Positions 38,611-47,521 of a stretch of DNA of 64,000 nt are shown here, one piece after another (within the stretch, counting starts at the first letter, position 1; the number at the start of each line of letters is the position of its first letter). The stretch is from Paracoccus sp. C2R09 (GTDB taxonomy: Bacteria > Pseudomonadota > Alphaproteobacteria > Rhodobacterales > Rhodobacteraceae), in the NCBI RefSeq assembly GCF_018860625.1, contig NZ_JAHKQB010000038.1, positions 1 through 64,000 on the forward strand, written 5' to 3'. The notes under the pieces were generated by a model, which saw only the letters and a list, made by a program, of their open reading frames with translations, made no database searches and was not told the origin of the DNA. A program made the translations under genes and the position numbers.

Positions 38611-39906
38611 TCAATCAAATTTTTGCCCGGGAGCGAAGCAAGCCGGGTCCACATGCCCGGCACGACCGGGGATGTTCAGTACTGATAGGGACGGCGCGGT
38701 CTGGGCGATAATCTGCCCGCGGCGGATGACGTGCAACCGTGCCGGACGCAACCGGATGGCCTCGGCGGGGTCGCGTGCCTGCAGGATCACCAGATCCGCA
38801 TTGCAGCCCACTTCAAGCCCGTAACCGTCAAGCCCCAGGATCCGGGCCGAATTCACCGTTACCGCATCGAAGAGTGTCGTCTTGTCGGCAACAGAGCCCA
38901 TTTGTGACGCATGGACTGCCATATTCGCCACGTCCAGTAGGTCGCCCGTGCCCATCGAGTACCACGGGTCCATCACACAATCCTGCCCAAGCCCGACCGG
39001 TATGCCCGCCTCGATCATTTGCGGAATGCGTGTTAGACCCCGCCGCTTGGGATAGGTGTCGTGACGTCCCTGCAGCATCATGTTGATCAGGGGATTCGAG
39101 ATTGCAGCCATTCCCGATTCCGCCATCAACGGCAGCAGCTTGGAAACGTAGTAATTGTCCATCGAGTGCATGGAGGTCAGGTGCGATCCCGCAACTCTGC
39201 CCTGAAGGCCAAAGCGCATCGTCTGCGCCGCCAATGTCTCGACATGACGTGACATTGGATCGTCGGTTTCATCGCAATGCATGTCGACCATCAGCCCGCG
39301 ATCGGCGGCGATCCGACATAACGCCTCGACCGAGGCGCGGCCCTCTTCCATCGTGCGTTCAAAATGCGGGATGCCGCCCACGATCTCGACGCCCATGTCC
39401 AGGGCACGGACCAGAGACGCTTGTGCACCGGGGGACCGGTAATAACCGTCCTGCGGAAAGGCCACCAGTTGCAGGTCAAGGTAAGGCGCCACTAAATCGC
39501 GCAGCTCAAGCATAGCCTCGACTGTCACCAGTCGAGGGTCGCTTACATCGACGTGGCTACGCACGGCGAGCAGGCCCTTCGAAACAGCAAGATCGCAGTA
39601 GCGCAGGCCACGCTGTACCAGCGCCTCGCGCGTCAGCGTGGGGCGCAGCTCTCCCCACAACGCAATTCCTTCCAGCAGCGTCCCCGAAACGTTCATCCGC
39701 GGCATGCCAAGCGAAAGGGTGGCGTCCATATGGAAATGCGGATCGACGAAAGGCGGAGCGACAAGGTTCTCAACTGCGTCCAGGATCTGCCCCGCTTCGG
39801 ACGAAATGCTCTGGTCGACGGCTGTGATTACCCCCTTCGCAATGCCGATATCCATGTTCCTGCGGCCGTCCGGTAAACTCGCGTTCCTGATAATGAGATC
39901 GAACAT
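38611..39906 (-). CDS. Cytosine-deaminase-like amidohydrolase with altered active site
   Basis: 431 residues from MFDLIIRNAS; a start 13 codons upstream is possible. It aligns with E. coli CodA at a constant offset of four: metal ligands His57, His59, His210 and Asp309, plus Gln152, Glu213 and His242 for the pyrimidine and water. The E. coli GHDD block reads GQDC here, so His312 becomes Gln308 and Asp314 becomes Cys310. Asp314 is known to tune CodA specificity. The enzyme should deaminate a cyclic amidine or cytosine-like ring, perhaps not cytosine. It leads an operon with a BMP importer and an amidase. Confidence 0.88.
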   Translation of the reverse strand: MFDLIIRNASLPDGRRNMDIGIAKGVITAVDQSISSEAGQILDAVENLVAPPFVDPHFHMDATLSLGMPRMNVSGTLLEGIALWGELRPTLTREALVQRGLRYCDLAVSKGLLAVRSHVDVSDPRLVTVEAMLELRDLVAPYLDLQLVAFPQDGYYRSPGAQASLVRALDMGVEIVGGIPHFERTMEEGRASVEALCRIAADRGLMVDMHCDETDDPMSRHVETLAAQTMRFGLQGRVAGSHLTSMHSMDNYYVSKLLPLMAESGMAAISNPLINMMLQGRHDTYPKRRGLTRIPQMIEAGIPVGLGQDCVMDPWYSMGTGDLLDVANMAVHASQMGSVADKTTLFDAVTVNSARILGLDGYGLEVGCNADLVILQARDPAEAIRLRPARLHVIRRGQIIAQTAPSLSVLNIPGRAGHVDPACFAPGQKFD

Positions 39907-40204
39907 GCTGCTGAAGTTTCCCCTGTTTGTATTTGATCGTCGCACCCTAGTCGGGGGTTCTGGGCGATGTCATGAGGCAGCACCCCGTCCCGTGGTATGA
40001 TGCCCACATTCCGGGCACCGGCCGGTTGCTGGACGCAGCATCGAGACCTGCTCGGCGATATCAAGGGACGAGAAAAGATGTTCGCACTCAAGGGAAACTT
40101 TCTGTGCCCCTCGACCATTGGAAATATACCGTGGCCGCTACAAGATCGTCGAACGCTTTCTGACAACCCGCTCCATGGTGATTGATCACTGGCAGGGGCC
40201 GTCA

Positions 40205-40681
40205 ATGCGAGTTTCGCCAACCGGGCGCATCGGCGTCGTTTCAGATACACATGGCCTTATGCGTCAGGAAACGCTGGCGGCCTTGGACGGTGTCTCTCAG
40301 ATCCTGCACGCGGGCGATATCTGCGAGCCAGCCCATCTCGAGATACTGGCGGAAATCGCTCCGATCGCTGCAATTCGTGGGAATGCTGATCATGGGCCTT
40401 GGGCGGATGCGCTGCCCGAGCACATGACACTGACGATCCAGGGGCTACGGATCCACATGATCCATGACCGCAAGCTCTTGCAGGCAGATCCTCAGGCCGA
40501 GGGTTGGGACGTCGTAATATCAGGACATTCGCATAAGCCCGGGATCGAGAAAGCCAGCGGCACCCTCTGGCTAAACCCCGGTGCTGCCGGCCCCCGGCGC
40601 TTCAGGTTGCCGACCACCCTGGCATTCCTTTGGGCGAGTTCCGGGCGCCCGCAGGCAGAAATCCGAAGCTTGAGCCCATAA
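40205..40681 (+). CDS. YfcE/MJ0936-type metallophosphoesterase
   Basis: 158 residues from MRVSPTGRIG; an earlier ATG at 40175 is possible. The calcineurin-like metal motifs are present: VVSDTHG, LHAGDI, IRGNAD (GNHD variant, as in this subfamily) and VISGHSHKP followed by LNPGAAGPRR. Such small cytoplasmic enzymes hydrolyse phosphodiesters or phosphate monoesters in vitro and their roles are often unclear. It is convergent with the GntR gene. Confidence 0.85.
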   Translation: MRVSPTGRIGVVSDTHGLMRQETLAALDGVSQILHAGDICEPAHLEILAEIAPIAAIRGNADHGPWADALPEHMTLTIQGLRIHMIHDRKLLQADPQAEGWDVVISGHSHKPGIEKASGTLWLNPGAAGPRRFRLPTTLAFLWASSGRPQAEIRSLSP

Positions 40682-40823
40682 GCACCTTGAGGCACTCACA
40701 ACCAGCGCAGTTCGGGTGCTGCAAAGCGCCGGCCTTCAAACATGGCTACTGTTGGACTGCCGCGTTGCGATAGTGACTGTCAATCTCGCCAATCTCAGAG
40801 CTGTTCAGCCATCGCCACAAACC

Positions 40824-41486
40824 CTAGCCGGATACCTGTTTCGACAGCGCCAGACCCGAGTTCAGGAGATGCCTGCGCCAAATGCCCGCAACACCGTCTG
40901 CATCGTGACGGCGCAGCGCATTCATCATCAGCTCATGCTCGTCCATCGCTTCAGTCCAGCGCCGATCGTCCAGCAAAGCCAGGTGGCGTCCGGCTCGTGC
41001 CCTCAACATCAAGCGGGCATGGGCATCGGTCAGGATCGGATTCCCACATTCCGTAATGATCAGCTCGTGCACCGCGTTGTTGGCAAAGAAGTAGCTGTCC
41101 AACTCGCGTCGTTCAAAATGCTTGCAGGTCAAGGCATGCCTATTCTCCAGCTCGGCCATGAGCGGAGCGGTGACGCGTTCCGCGAAGCACCGCGCAGCTA
41201 GTGCTTCCAGTTCCGCGATCACCCGGAACAGGTTCATTGCGTCCTGCCCGTCGAACCGAGCTACCTCGGCTCCCCGATTTGGTGTGAGGACGATTAGCCC
41301 ATCCGAAGCAAGTTGCTTCAGAGCTTCACGCGCTGGCGTCCTTGATATTGTATACCACTCAGCAATCTCGCGCTCGCGAAGCCGCGAGCCCGCCACGATT
41401 TCACCGCGTACAATCCGATCGCGCAGATCTTGCGCGATTCCCTCGTAACTTTGCGTAAATGCTGTCGAATCAACTATGCTCTTCAT
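40824..41486 (-). CDS. GntR-family regulator, FadR (FCD) subfamily
   Basis: 220 residues. The winged helix holds LRDRIVRGEIVAGSRLRERE then EWYTISRTPAREALKQLASD. The C-terminal FCD effector domain has NAVHELIITECGNPIL and DEHELMMNALRRHDADG with metal-binding His and Asp positions. It is divergent from the dihydropyrimidinase operon with about 190 bases between, and is the likely repressor of that operon, responding to a small organic acid or ring compound. Confidence 0.92.
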   Translation of the reverse strand: MKSIVDSTAFTQSYEGIAQDLRDRIVRGEIVAGSRLREREIAEWYTISRTPAREALKQLASDGLIVLTPNRGAEVARFDGQDAMNLFRVIAELEALAARCFAERVTAPLMAELENRHALTCKHFERRELDSYFFANNAVHELIITECGNPILTDAHARLMLRARAGRHLALLDDRRWTEAMDEHELMMNALRRHDADGVAGIWRRHLLNSGLALSKQVSG

Positions 41487-41674
41487 ACGCGTTCCACCGC
41501 TATTTGGAGCTCATCCATGCCTCAAGTCGTTTATTAACGTCCAATGATTTCAGCATTCGCCCATGCACGCAGCACGATTTGCACAAAGTTTAGGCCTGAG
41601 AGACCGCTCCGGCCCGTTTTCAGACGACGAGCTTACCCGGATTGCATACCAGAACTACGAAAGAGGAGCAGTCG

Positions 41675-43081
41675 ATGCAGCTTGAGACGATCATTCACGG
41701 CGCCACGGTCGTTACCGGCAACGATACACGAATTGCGGATATCGGTATTCGCGACGGACGTATCGTCGCCTTGGCAGAAAATTTAGATTTTCCAGCAGCG
41801 GAACGGATCAACGCCACAGGGCTGATCGCAATGCCGGGTGGGATCGATAGCCATGTGCATATCTCTCAGCCCTCGGGCCCCGCTGTCGTAATGGCAGACG
41901 ATTTTGACAGTGCAACCCGTTCGGCAGCATTCGGCGGCAACACGACGGTCATGCCCTTCTGCCTGCCGGTGGGCGATCAGAGCTTGCGCGAGGCCGTAGC
42001 CGAATACGTCGCGCTGGCAGAGGGAAATTGTCATGTCGATGCAGCCATCCACCTGATCGTGCACCGGACCGATCCTGCAACGCTAGGGCAAGATCTGCCG
42101 GCGCTTCACGCAGCCGGCTTCACCTCATTCAAGGTTTTCATGACATACGAGGACCTCGTCCTGACCGACCGCGAGATCCTGGACGTTCTTGAGGTCGCGA
42201 AATCCCTTGGAGCAGCAGTGATGGTTCACGCTGAGAATGAGGATGCGGTCAACTACCTCCGCGACAAGGCAGCGGCAGAAGGTCGAAGCGAGCCCGTCAT
42301 GCATGCTCGAACGCGCCCCGTGCCCGCCGAACGCGAAGCCACACATCGCGCGTTGTCGCTAGCTCAGATCGCTGATGTTCCCATCACCATCGTGCATGTC
42401 TCCAACGGAGAAGCACTCGACGAGATCCGCCGGGCCCGACAGCGTGGGCAGGTTGTCCATGCCGAAACCTGCCCTCAATATCTGACCCTGACCGAAGATG
42501 ACCTTGACCAGACTGGGTTCGAAGGCGCGAAGTTCGTCTGCTCTCCCCCGCCACGCGACACGGCGGCGCAGAAGGAATGCTGGCAGGGGATTGAGCTGGG
42601 GGATTTCGATCTCTTCTCCTCGGACCACTGTCCTTTCCGCTTCGCCGACCCGCAGGGAAAGGAAGCCCCGGGCGCGCGCGACAGCTTTCGAAACATCCCG
42701 AACGGCATCCCCGGGGTCGAGACGCGTCTGCCTATTCTTTTTTCCGAGGGTGTAATGAAGGGAAGGATAACCCTTCAGCACTTTGCCCGGATCACCGCAA
42801 CCAACCATGCACGGCTCTATGGGCTTGCTCCTGCCAAGGGCAGCATCGCGATCGGGGCAGATGCCGATATTGTCCTATGGGATCCTACGGTTACCCGAAC
42901 CATCAGCCAAACCGGCCTGCACCACGGTGCGGACTACACGCCGTGGGAAGGATTTTCCGTAACTGGCTGGCCCGTCGCAAGTTTCCTTCGCGGCAAACCG
43001 CTGCTGCAGGACGGCGAAATCAACTCGCATCAGGGGCGGGTCCTCGAATGTGGCCAACCCGATCAGAAAGCCTTCGTATGA
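41675..43081 (+). CDS. Dihydropyrimidinase / D-hydantoinase
   Basis: 468 residues; ATG 41675 follows AAAGAGGAG. All binuclear-zinc motifs are present: His60 and His62 in GGIDSHVHI, the carbamylated Lys153 in FTSFKVFMTYED (Tyr158 also kept), His185 in VMVHAEN, His241 in IVHVSNGEA and Asp317 in SSDHCPF. It hydrolyses the cyclic diamide of dihydropyrimidines or 5-substituted hydantoins to N-carbamoyl amino acids. It heads an operon and overlaps the next gene by four bases. No dihydropyrimidine dehydrogenase is seen in the window, so a hydantoin-like substrate is plausible. Confidence 0.95.
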   Translation: MQLETIIHGATVVTGNDTRIADIGIRDGRIVALAENLDFPAAERINATGLIAMPGGIDSHVHISQPSGPAVVMADDFDSATRSAAFGGNTTVMPFCLPVGDQSLREAVAEYVALAEGNCHVDAAIHLIVHRTDPATLGQDLPALHAAGFTSFKVFMTYEDLVLTDREILDVLEVAKSLGAAVMVHAENEDAVNYLRDKAAAEGRSEPVMHARTRPVPAEREATHRALSLAQIADVPITIVHVSNGEALDEIRRARQRGQVVHAETCPQYLTLTEDDLDQTGFEGAKFVCSPPPRDTAAQKECWQGIELGDFDLFSSDHCPFRFADPQGKEAPGARDSFRNIPNGIPGVETRLPILFSEGVMKGRITLQHFARITATNHARLYGLAPAKGSIAIGADADIVLWDPTVTRTISQTGLHHGADYTPWEGFSVTGWPVASFLRGKPLLQDGEINSHQGRVLECGQPDQKAFV

Positions 43082-43803
43082 CCCGCATCGGCTTGATAAC
43101 CCCTTCTTCGAACACCGTTCTGGAACCCGAAACCTACGGACTCCTGCGCGACGTTGACGGCGTAACCGCACATTTCGCCCGCTTCACCGTGCTCAAGATA
43201 GGCACTGATGCGGACGCGCTGGACCAGTTCAGCCTCGAACCGCAGCTTGCGGCGGCCGAGTTGTTGGCAGACTGCCGCCCTGATGTCATCGCATGGTGCG
43301 GAACCTCGGGCGGCTGGATGGGCGTCGACCGCGACCGTGCATTGTGTGCCGGCATCACCGAACGCACAGGCTGTCCCGCCACCACGTCGACCTTGGCCCA
43401 GATCGAGGCCTTCCGCCTGTTGGGCTGCCGCACCTACGGGCTAGTGACACCATATCTATCGGACATCCAGGAACGGGTGATCCAGACCTTCGCGAATGAA
43501 GGCTTCAAATGCGTCGCTGATCGGCGCCTTGAGGATCCGGGCAACTTTTCCTTCTCGACCTATAGCCCAGACCAGATTTCCGAGATGGTGCGCGACGTCG
43601 CCATCGCCGAGCCAGATGCCATCAGCATATTCTGCACAAACTTTAATGGTGTGCGTGTCGCCCCCGGTCTGGAATCCGAACTTGGCATGCCCGTCATCGA
43701 TTCCACCACGCTGACCTTGTGGCACGCCTTGCGATTGGCCGGGGCCGATCCATCGATCGTGCCAGGACAGGGCGCTCTTTTCACGCGGCTGCAGTTCGCC
43801 TGA
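43078..43803 (+). CDS. Maleate-isomerase / arylmalonate-decarboxylase (Asp/Glu racemase superfamily) protein
   Basis: 241 residues; its start overlaps the hydantoinase stop (ATGA). N-terminal GLITPSSNTVLEPE, Cys74 in IAWCGTSGG and Cys186 in ISIFCTNFNG match the paired cysteines of maleate cis-trans isomerase (near 76 and 194). Members isomerise, racemise or decarboxylate dicarboxylates. Coupled to a hydantoinase it may act as a racemase or on a product diacid; it is distinct from the hydantoin racemase at 50778. Confidence 0.87.
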   Translation: MTRIGLITPSSNTVLEPETYGLLRDVDGVTAHFARFTVLKIGTDADALDQFSLEPQLAAAELLADCRPDVIAWCGTSGGWMGVDRDRALCAGITERTGCPATTSTLAQIEAFRLLGCRTYGLVTPYLSDIQERVIQTFANEGFKCVADRRLEDPGNFSFSTYSPDQISEMVRDVAIAEPDAISIFCTNFNGVRVAPGLESELGMPVIDSTTLTLWHALRLAGADPSIVPGQGALFTRLQFA

Positions 43804-43843
43804 TTTTTACTCTCCCTCCTCCTCCAACAAGGACAGACCACTC

Positions 43844-44875
43844 ATGAAACGCATTCTGACGACTGTCGCGCTTATCGCGGGTTTTGGCGTACCCGCCTTA
43901 GCTGAGACCCTAGAGTTCAAGGTGCTGGGCCAACCGGTTTCGACCGGCAAGCTGTTCGACGAACTGGAAAAACCCTTCTTCGAAAATTTCGCCGAAAGCA
44001 CCGGACTTGATGCGAATGCGTCGTTCAGCCCGGTTGATACGACCGGGATCAAGGACCTCGAAGGCCTTCGCATCGCCAAGGGCGGTCTGTTCGACATCGT
44101 CTCGCTGCGTTTCTCGCCCATTTCGCGCGATGCACCAATCGCGCTCGGATTGGATCTTGTCGGGCAGAACCCAGACTACGAATCCGCTCGCCGCTCGGTC
44201 GACCTGTTCCTGCCCGAGGTCGCATCGGTCTTTGCCGACCAGTTCGACACGAAGCTGCTCGGTGTCTGGCCTTTCGGACCGCAGGTTCTGTTCTGCAAGC
44301 CCGAGATTGAAGGCCTTGCCGATCTGAGCGGTCAAAAGGTCCGCGTATTCGACCAGAGCATGGCGAATTTCATCTCGTCCGTTGGAGGTACGCCGGTTCC
44401 CATGCCCTTCCCCGAGGTGCAGCAGGCATTGCAACGCGGTGTGGTCGATTGCGCATTGACCGGTCCGAGTTCAGCCAACGCCGCAGGCTGGCCCGAAGTA
44501 ACCACGACCGTGATGCCGCTTGGCTTCAGCATCGCCTTCAATGGGTACGGGATGAACATGGCTCGCTGGAATTCGTTGGATGCCGATCAGCAGACTGCCA
44601 TGCAGACCGCCTTCGATACCCTAGTAGGGGACATCTGGACCCGTTCGGAAGAGCTGTACGACGAGGCCCTGCGCTGCAATGCAGGCGAGGAACCCTGCGA
44701 GAACCTTCGCAGCTACGATCTGACAGTCGTCGAACCCACCGAGGCCGATTACGCGACTGTCAAAGACGCGCTTGCCAACATCTCGTTCCCTGCGTGGAAG
44801 CCGGTCTGCGATGACGCGACAGAAGGGTGTTCGGACGCCTGGATGGAGACCATCGGCACCGATCGCGGTCTCTGA
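43844..44875 (+). CDS. TRAP transporter substrate-binding protein (DctP family)
   Basis: 343 residues with a Sec signal peptide (ILTTVALIAGFGVPALAE). The TRAP fold is shown by LLGVWPFGPQVLFCKPEI and by LSGQKVRVFDQSMANFISSV, which contains the carboxylate-binding Arg region, then MPFPEVQQALQRGVVDCALT. Four cysteines near the C-terminus (RCNAGEEPCENL, PVCDDATEGCSDAW) suggest two disulfides, unusual for the family. It binds an acid for import by the DctQM membrane pair encoded next. Confidence 0.94.
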   Translation: MKRILTTVALIAGFGVPALAETLEFKVLGQPVSTGKLFDELEKPFFENFAESTGLDANASFSPVDTTGIKDLEGLRIAKGGLFDIVSLRFSPISRDAPIALGLDLVGQNPDYESARRSVDLFLPEVASVFADQFDTKLLGVWPFGPQVLFCKPEIEGLADLSGQKVRVFDQSMANFISSVGGTPVPMPFPEVQQALQRGVVDCALTGPSSANAAGWPEVTTTVMPLGFSIAFNGYGMNMARWNSLDADQQTAMQTAFDTLVGDIWTRSEELYDEALRCNAGEEPCENLRSYDLTVVEPTEADYATVKDALANISFPAWKPVCDDATEGCSDAWMETIGTDRGL

Positions 44876-44884
44876 ACGCCCCAC

Positions 44885-44906
44885 GTCCCGGCCTCCGGGC
44901 CGGGAC
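44885..44906 (+). promoter_or_regulatory. Strong intercistronic hairpin in the TRAP operon
   Basis: A perfect 9-base stem (GTCCCGGCC / GGCCGGGAC) with tetraloop TCCG begins nine bases after the dctP stop. No T tract follows. The position fits 3' stabilisation or partial attenuation, giving more binding protein than membrane subunits. Confidence 0.65.
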
Positions 44907-44937
44907 AGGTTGCCACCCACGAGAGGACCGACTTTCA

Positions 44938-45495
44938 ATGAGGATCGTTTCCGATATCGCCGCCTGGATCTTCGGCGCCACCATGCTGGGGCTTGCCCTG
45001 TTCGTGACCGCAGACGTGGTTTGTCGCAAGTTCATCGGCATGTCCTTCGAAGGGGCAGATGAACTGGGCGGATACGCGCTGGCTGTCGGTGCCGGATTGG
45101 CCTTCGTCGTGGCGATGGTGAACCGCGCCCATATGCGCGTCGATGTAATCTACGCCCGCTTGTCGGTCAGGTTCCAGGCGATGCTGGACCTTGTTGCCCT
45201 GGCGACGCTTCTTGGCATGGCGCTGCTGCTCATGCTGCTGGGCTGGCAGATGTTGTCGGACTCGCTGGCCTATCGCAGCACCGCCCCCACGATCTGGGCG
45301 ACCCCGCTGGCCTGGCCGCAATCGGCGTGGCTCGGGACGCTCGTCATGTTCGCACTGATCTGTGCCATAGCCCTTGCCCAGGGCATCCGTATGGCCCTGC
45401 AGAGTGACTGGCACCGACTGAACAATGGCTTCGGAACATCACCCGAGAAGGACGAGCTTGAAGCCGAGCTGGCCGACCTGCAGCGCCGCACCTGA
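44938..45495 (+). CDS. TRAP transporter small permease (DctQ family)
   Basis: 185 residues with four membrane segments. The N-terminal half has WIFGATMLGLALFVTADVVC followed by RKFIG, a typical DctQ pattern, and the second half carries NRAHMRVDVIYARL. The C-terminus is a charged cytoplasmic tail (SPEKDELEAELADLQRR). It pairs with the DctM subunit encoded 16 bases downstream. Confidence 0.92.
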   Translation: MRIVSDIAAWIFGATMLGLALFVTADVVCRKFIGMSFEGADELGGYALAVGAGLAFVVAMVNRAHMRVDVIYARLSVRFQAMLDLVALATLLGMALLLMLLGWQMLSDSLAYRSTAPTIWATPLAWPQSAWLGTLVMFALICAIALAQGIRMALQSDWHRLNNGFGTSPEKDELEAELADLQRRT

Positions 45496-45511
45496 GGCAA
45501 AGAGAGAGAAC

Positions 45512-46813
45512 ATGGATATCCAGACCGTCGCCATCGGCTTCGCCGTCATGCTGGCCTGCCTACTGTTGAGCGTCCCCGTCGCTGCAGTCATGACGATCAC
45601 CGGCGTCGTTGGCGGGGCAGCGCTCTATGGAATGCCGCTGGTCAATTCGATGGGGTCCGTTGTCTGGGGCGTTCTCAACGACAGCCTCATGACCGCCATT
45701 CCGCTGTTCATCCTGTTGGGCGAGATCCTACTGCGCAGCGGTATTGCCGACCGTATGTACGAAGCCTTGTCGCTCTGGCTGGGACGGTTGCCCGGCGGCC
45801 TTCTTCACTCCAATATCGGCGCAAGCGCTTTGTTTTCGGCGACCTCGGGCTCCTCGGTCGCGACGGCGGCAACGGTCGCCACCGTCTCCTTGCCTGCACT
45901 CGACAAGCGAGGTTACGCCGTGCGCCGCTCGCTAGGCACGCTGGCTGCCGGAGGCACCCTGGGGATTTTGATCCCGCCATCCGTCAATCTGCTTATCTAT
46001 GGTTCGCTTGCCGGTGAATCAGTTGCGCGGCTGTTCGTTGCGGGCATCTTGCCAGGCATCCTGCTGACATCGCTATTCAGCCTCTATATCGCCATCGAGG
46101 CCAAGCTTTTCCCGGCAGGCGAGCAGAGTTTCGAAGCGGTGGATTGGAGCGCGCGCTTCGCGTCTCTGAAACATCTGGTCGGGCCAATGGTCATCTTTCT
46201 AGTGATCACCGGCTCCATCTATACGGGCTTTGCGACCCCGACCGAATCTGCCGCCCTGGGAGTCGTCGTGGCATTGGCGATCGTCATGTTCCGCCGCGGA
46301 TTGTCGATCGACTTCATGAGACAGTGCTTCTTCAATACCGCACGGACGTCGGGGATGATCCTTCTGATTGTGACCGGCGCCTTCATGTTGAATGTTACCT
46401 TGTCTATCGGCGGCGTCGCGCAGGCTGCTACCGACTGGGTCGCCTCGCTCGGGCTGTCACCGACGGGCCTGCTGATCGCTTTCATCCTCTTCTACATCAT
46501 CCTTGGAATGTTCATGGATGTACTGTCGATGATGGTCCTGACCATCCCCGTTGCCCTTCCCATCGTCACTCAGGCTGGTATCGATCCGATCTGGTTTGGA
46601 ATCTTCATCATCCTGATGTGCGAACTTGGACTGATCACGCCCCCGGTCGGCATGAACCTCTATGTAGTGCATGGCGTGCGGTCAGATGATGGGCCTTTCC
46701 GCGACGTGGCATGGGGCGCCCTACCCTATGTCGCGCTCATGATCCTGTTCACGCTGATCCTGATTGCCTTTCCCGCGATCGTGACCTGGCTGCCCGCGCA
46801 GATGCAGGGCTGA
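45512..46813 (+). CDS. TRAP transporter large permease (DctM family)
   Basis: 433 residues; ATG 45512 follows AGAGAGAGAA. It has a dozen or so membrane segments and the DctM marks IPLFILLGEILLRSG, SATSGSSVATAATVATVSLP, GTLGILIPPSVNLLIYG and ELGLITPPVGMNLYVVHG. It is a Na+-dependent uptake channel working with the DctP and DctQ proteins. Confidence 0.96.
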   Translation: MDIQTVAIGFAVMLACLLLSVPVAAVMTITGVVGGAALYGMPLVNSMGSVVWGVLNDSLMTAIPLFILLGEILLRSGIADRMYEALSLWLGRLPGGLLHSNIGASALFSATSGSSVATAATVATVSLPALDKRGYAVRRSLGTLAAGGTLGILIPPSVNLLIYGSLAGESVARLFVAGILPGILLTSLFSLYIAIEAKLFPAGEQSFEAVDWSARFASLKHLVGPMVIFLVITGSIYTGFATPTESAALGVVVALAIVMFRRGLSIDFMRQCFFNTARTSGMILLIVTGAFMLNVTLSIGGVAQAATDWVASLGLSPTGLLIAFILFYIILGMFMDVLSMMVLTIPVALPIVTQAGIDPIWFGIFIILMCELGLITPPVGMNLYVVHGVRSDDGPFRDVAWGALPYVALMILFTLILIAFPAIVTWLPAQMQG

Positions 46814-46822
46814 GGAGACCAC

Positions 46823-47521
46823 ATGACCCGCATTATCGACCTCACCTTGCCATTGGCAGATGGCCTCCCGGCGCTCGGACGGCTGGCAAGACCCGTCGTC
46901 ATTCCGCACACGACGCATGAAGCATCAAAGAAGTACGCTCAAGGCACCCCTGACGATCTACTGACATTCAACACCTGGTATTTGGGAATGCTGGATCACA
47001 CCGGCACACATATCGACGCGCTGTCGCATAACGACCCGGACGGCCTAACCGTGGATCAAATGCCCCTGGACTGGTTCATGGGCAAGGCGGTCTGCCTTGA
47101 CCTGCGCCATGTCGGTGACAAGGGAGAAATCACTGCCGATGATATGGAGACCGCAGCCACCAAGGCCGGCGTCAAGATCGACGGGCATATCGTGCTGATG
47201 TGCACTGGCATCAACGCACGCCATTGGCCAGATCCCGCCATCTGCTTAATGAACCCACAGGTCACCGCGGAGGCGACGCACTGGCTTCATGATCATGGCT
47301 CGCGTGTGCACGGGGTCGAAGGCCCCTCGACCGACCGCGTCGAAGAGAACCTGTTCGTCAATCATCGGATCTGCCGGGACCTCAAAATGGTGCATTACGA
47401 ATGGCTCTGGAACCTCGAGGAGGTTCTTGGCATCGGTGAGTTTCAGTTCCAGGGCATACCCCTACGGATCGAGGGCGCATCAGGATCTCCGGTCCGCGCA
47501 TTGGCTTTCGTGGAGAACTGA
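46823..47521 (+). CDS. Cyclase-family metal-dependent hydrolase (kynurenine-formamidase-like)
   Basis: 232 residues. The family metal motif HTGTHIDALSH is present at residues 59-69 (His59, His63, Asp65, His69), with Leu instead of the usual Pro before SH. A later conserved block is GVEGPSTDRVEENLFVNHRI. Relatives hydrolyse formamides, isatin or other cyclic amides. Between a TRAP importer and a PuuE-like enzyme, a ring-amide substrate is plausible. The stop overlaps the next ATG by one base. Confidence 0.9.
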   Translation: MTRIIDLTLPLADGLPALGRLARPVVIPHTTHEASKKYAQGTPDDLLTFNTWYLGMLDHTGTHIDALSHNDPDGLTVDQMPLDWFMGKAVCLDLRHVGDKGEITADDMETAATKAGVKIDGHIVLMCTGINARHWPDPAICLMNPQVTAEATHWLHDHGSRVHGVEGPSTDRVEENLFVNHRICRDLKMVHYEWLWNLEEVLGIGEFQFQGIPLRIEGASGSPVRALAFVEN

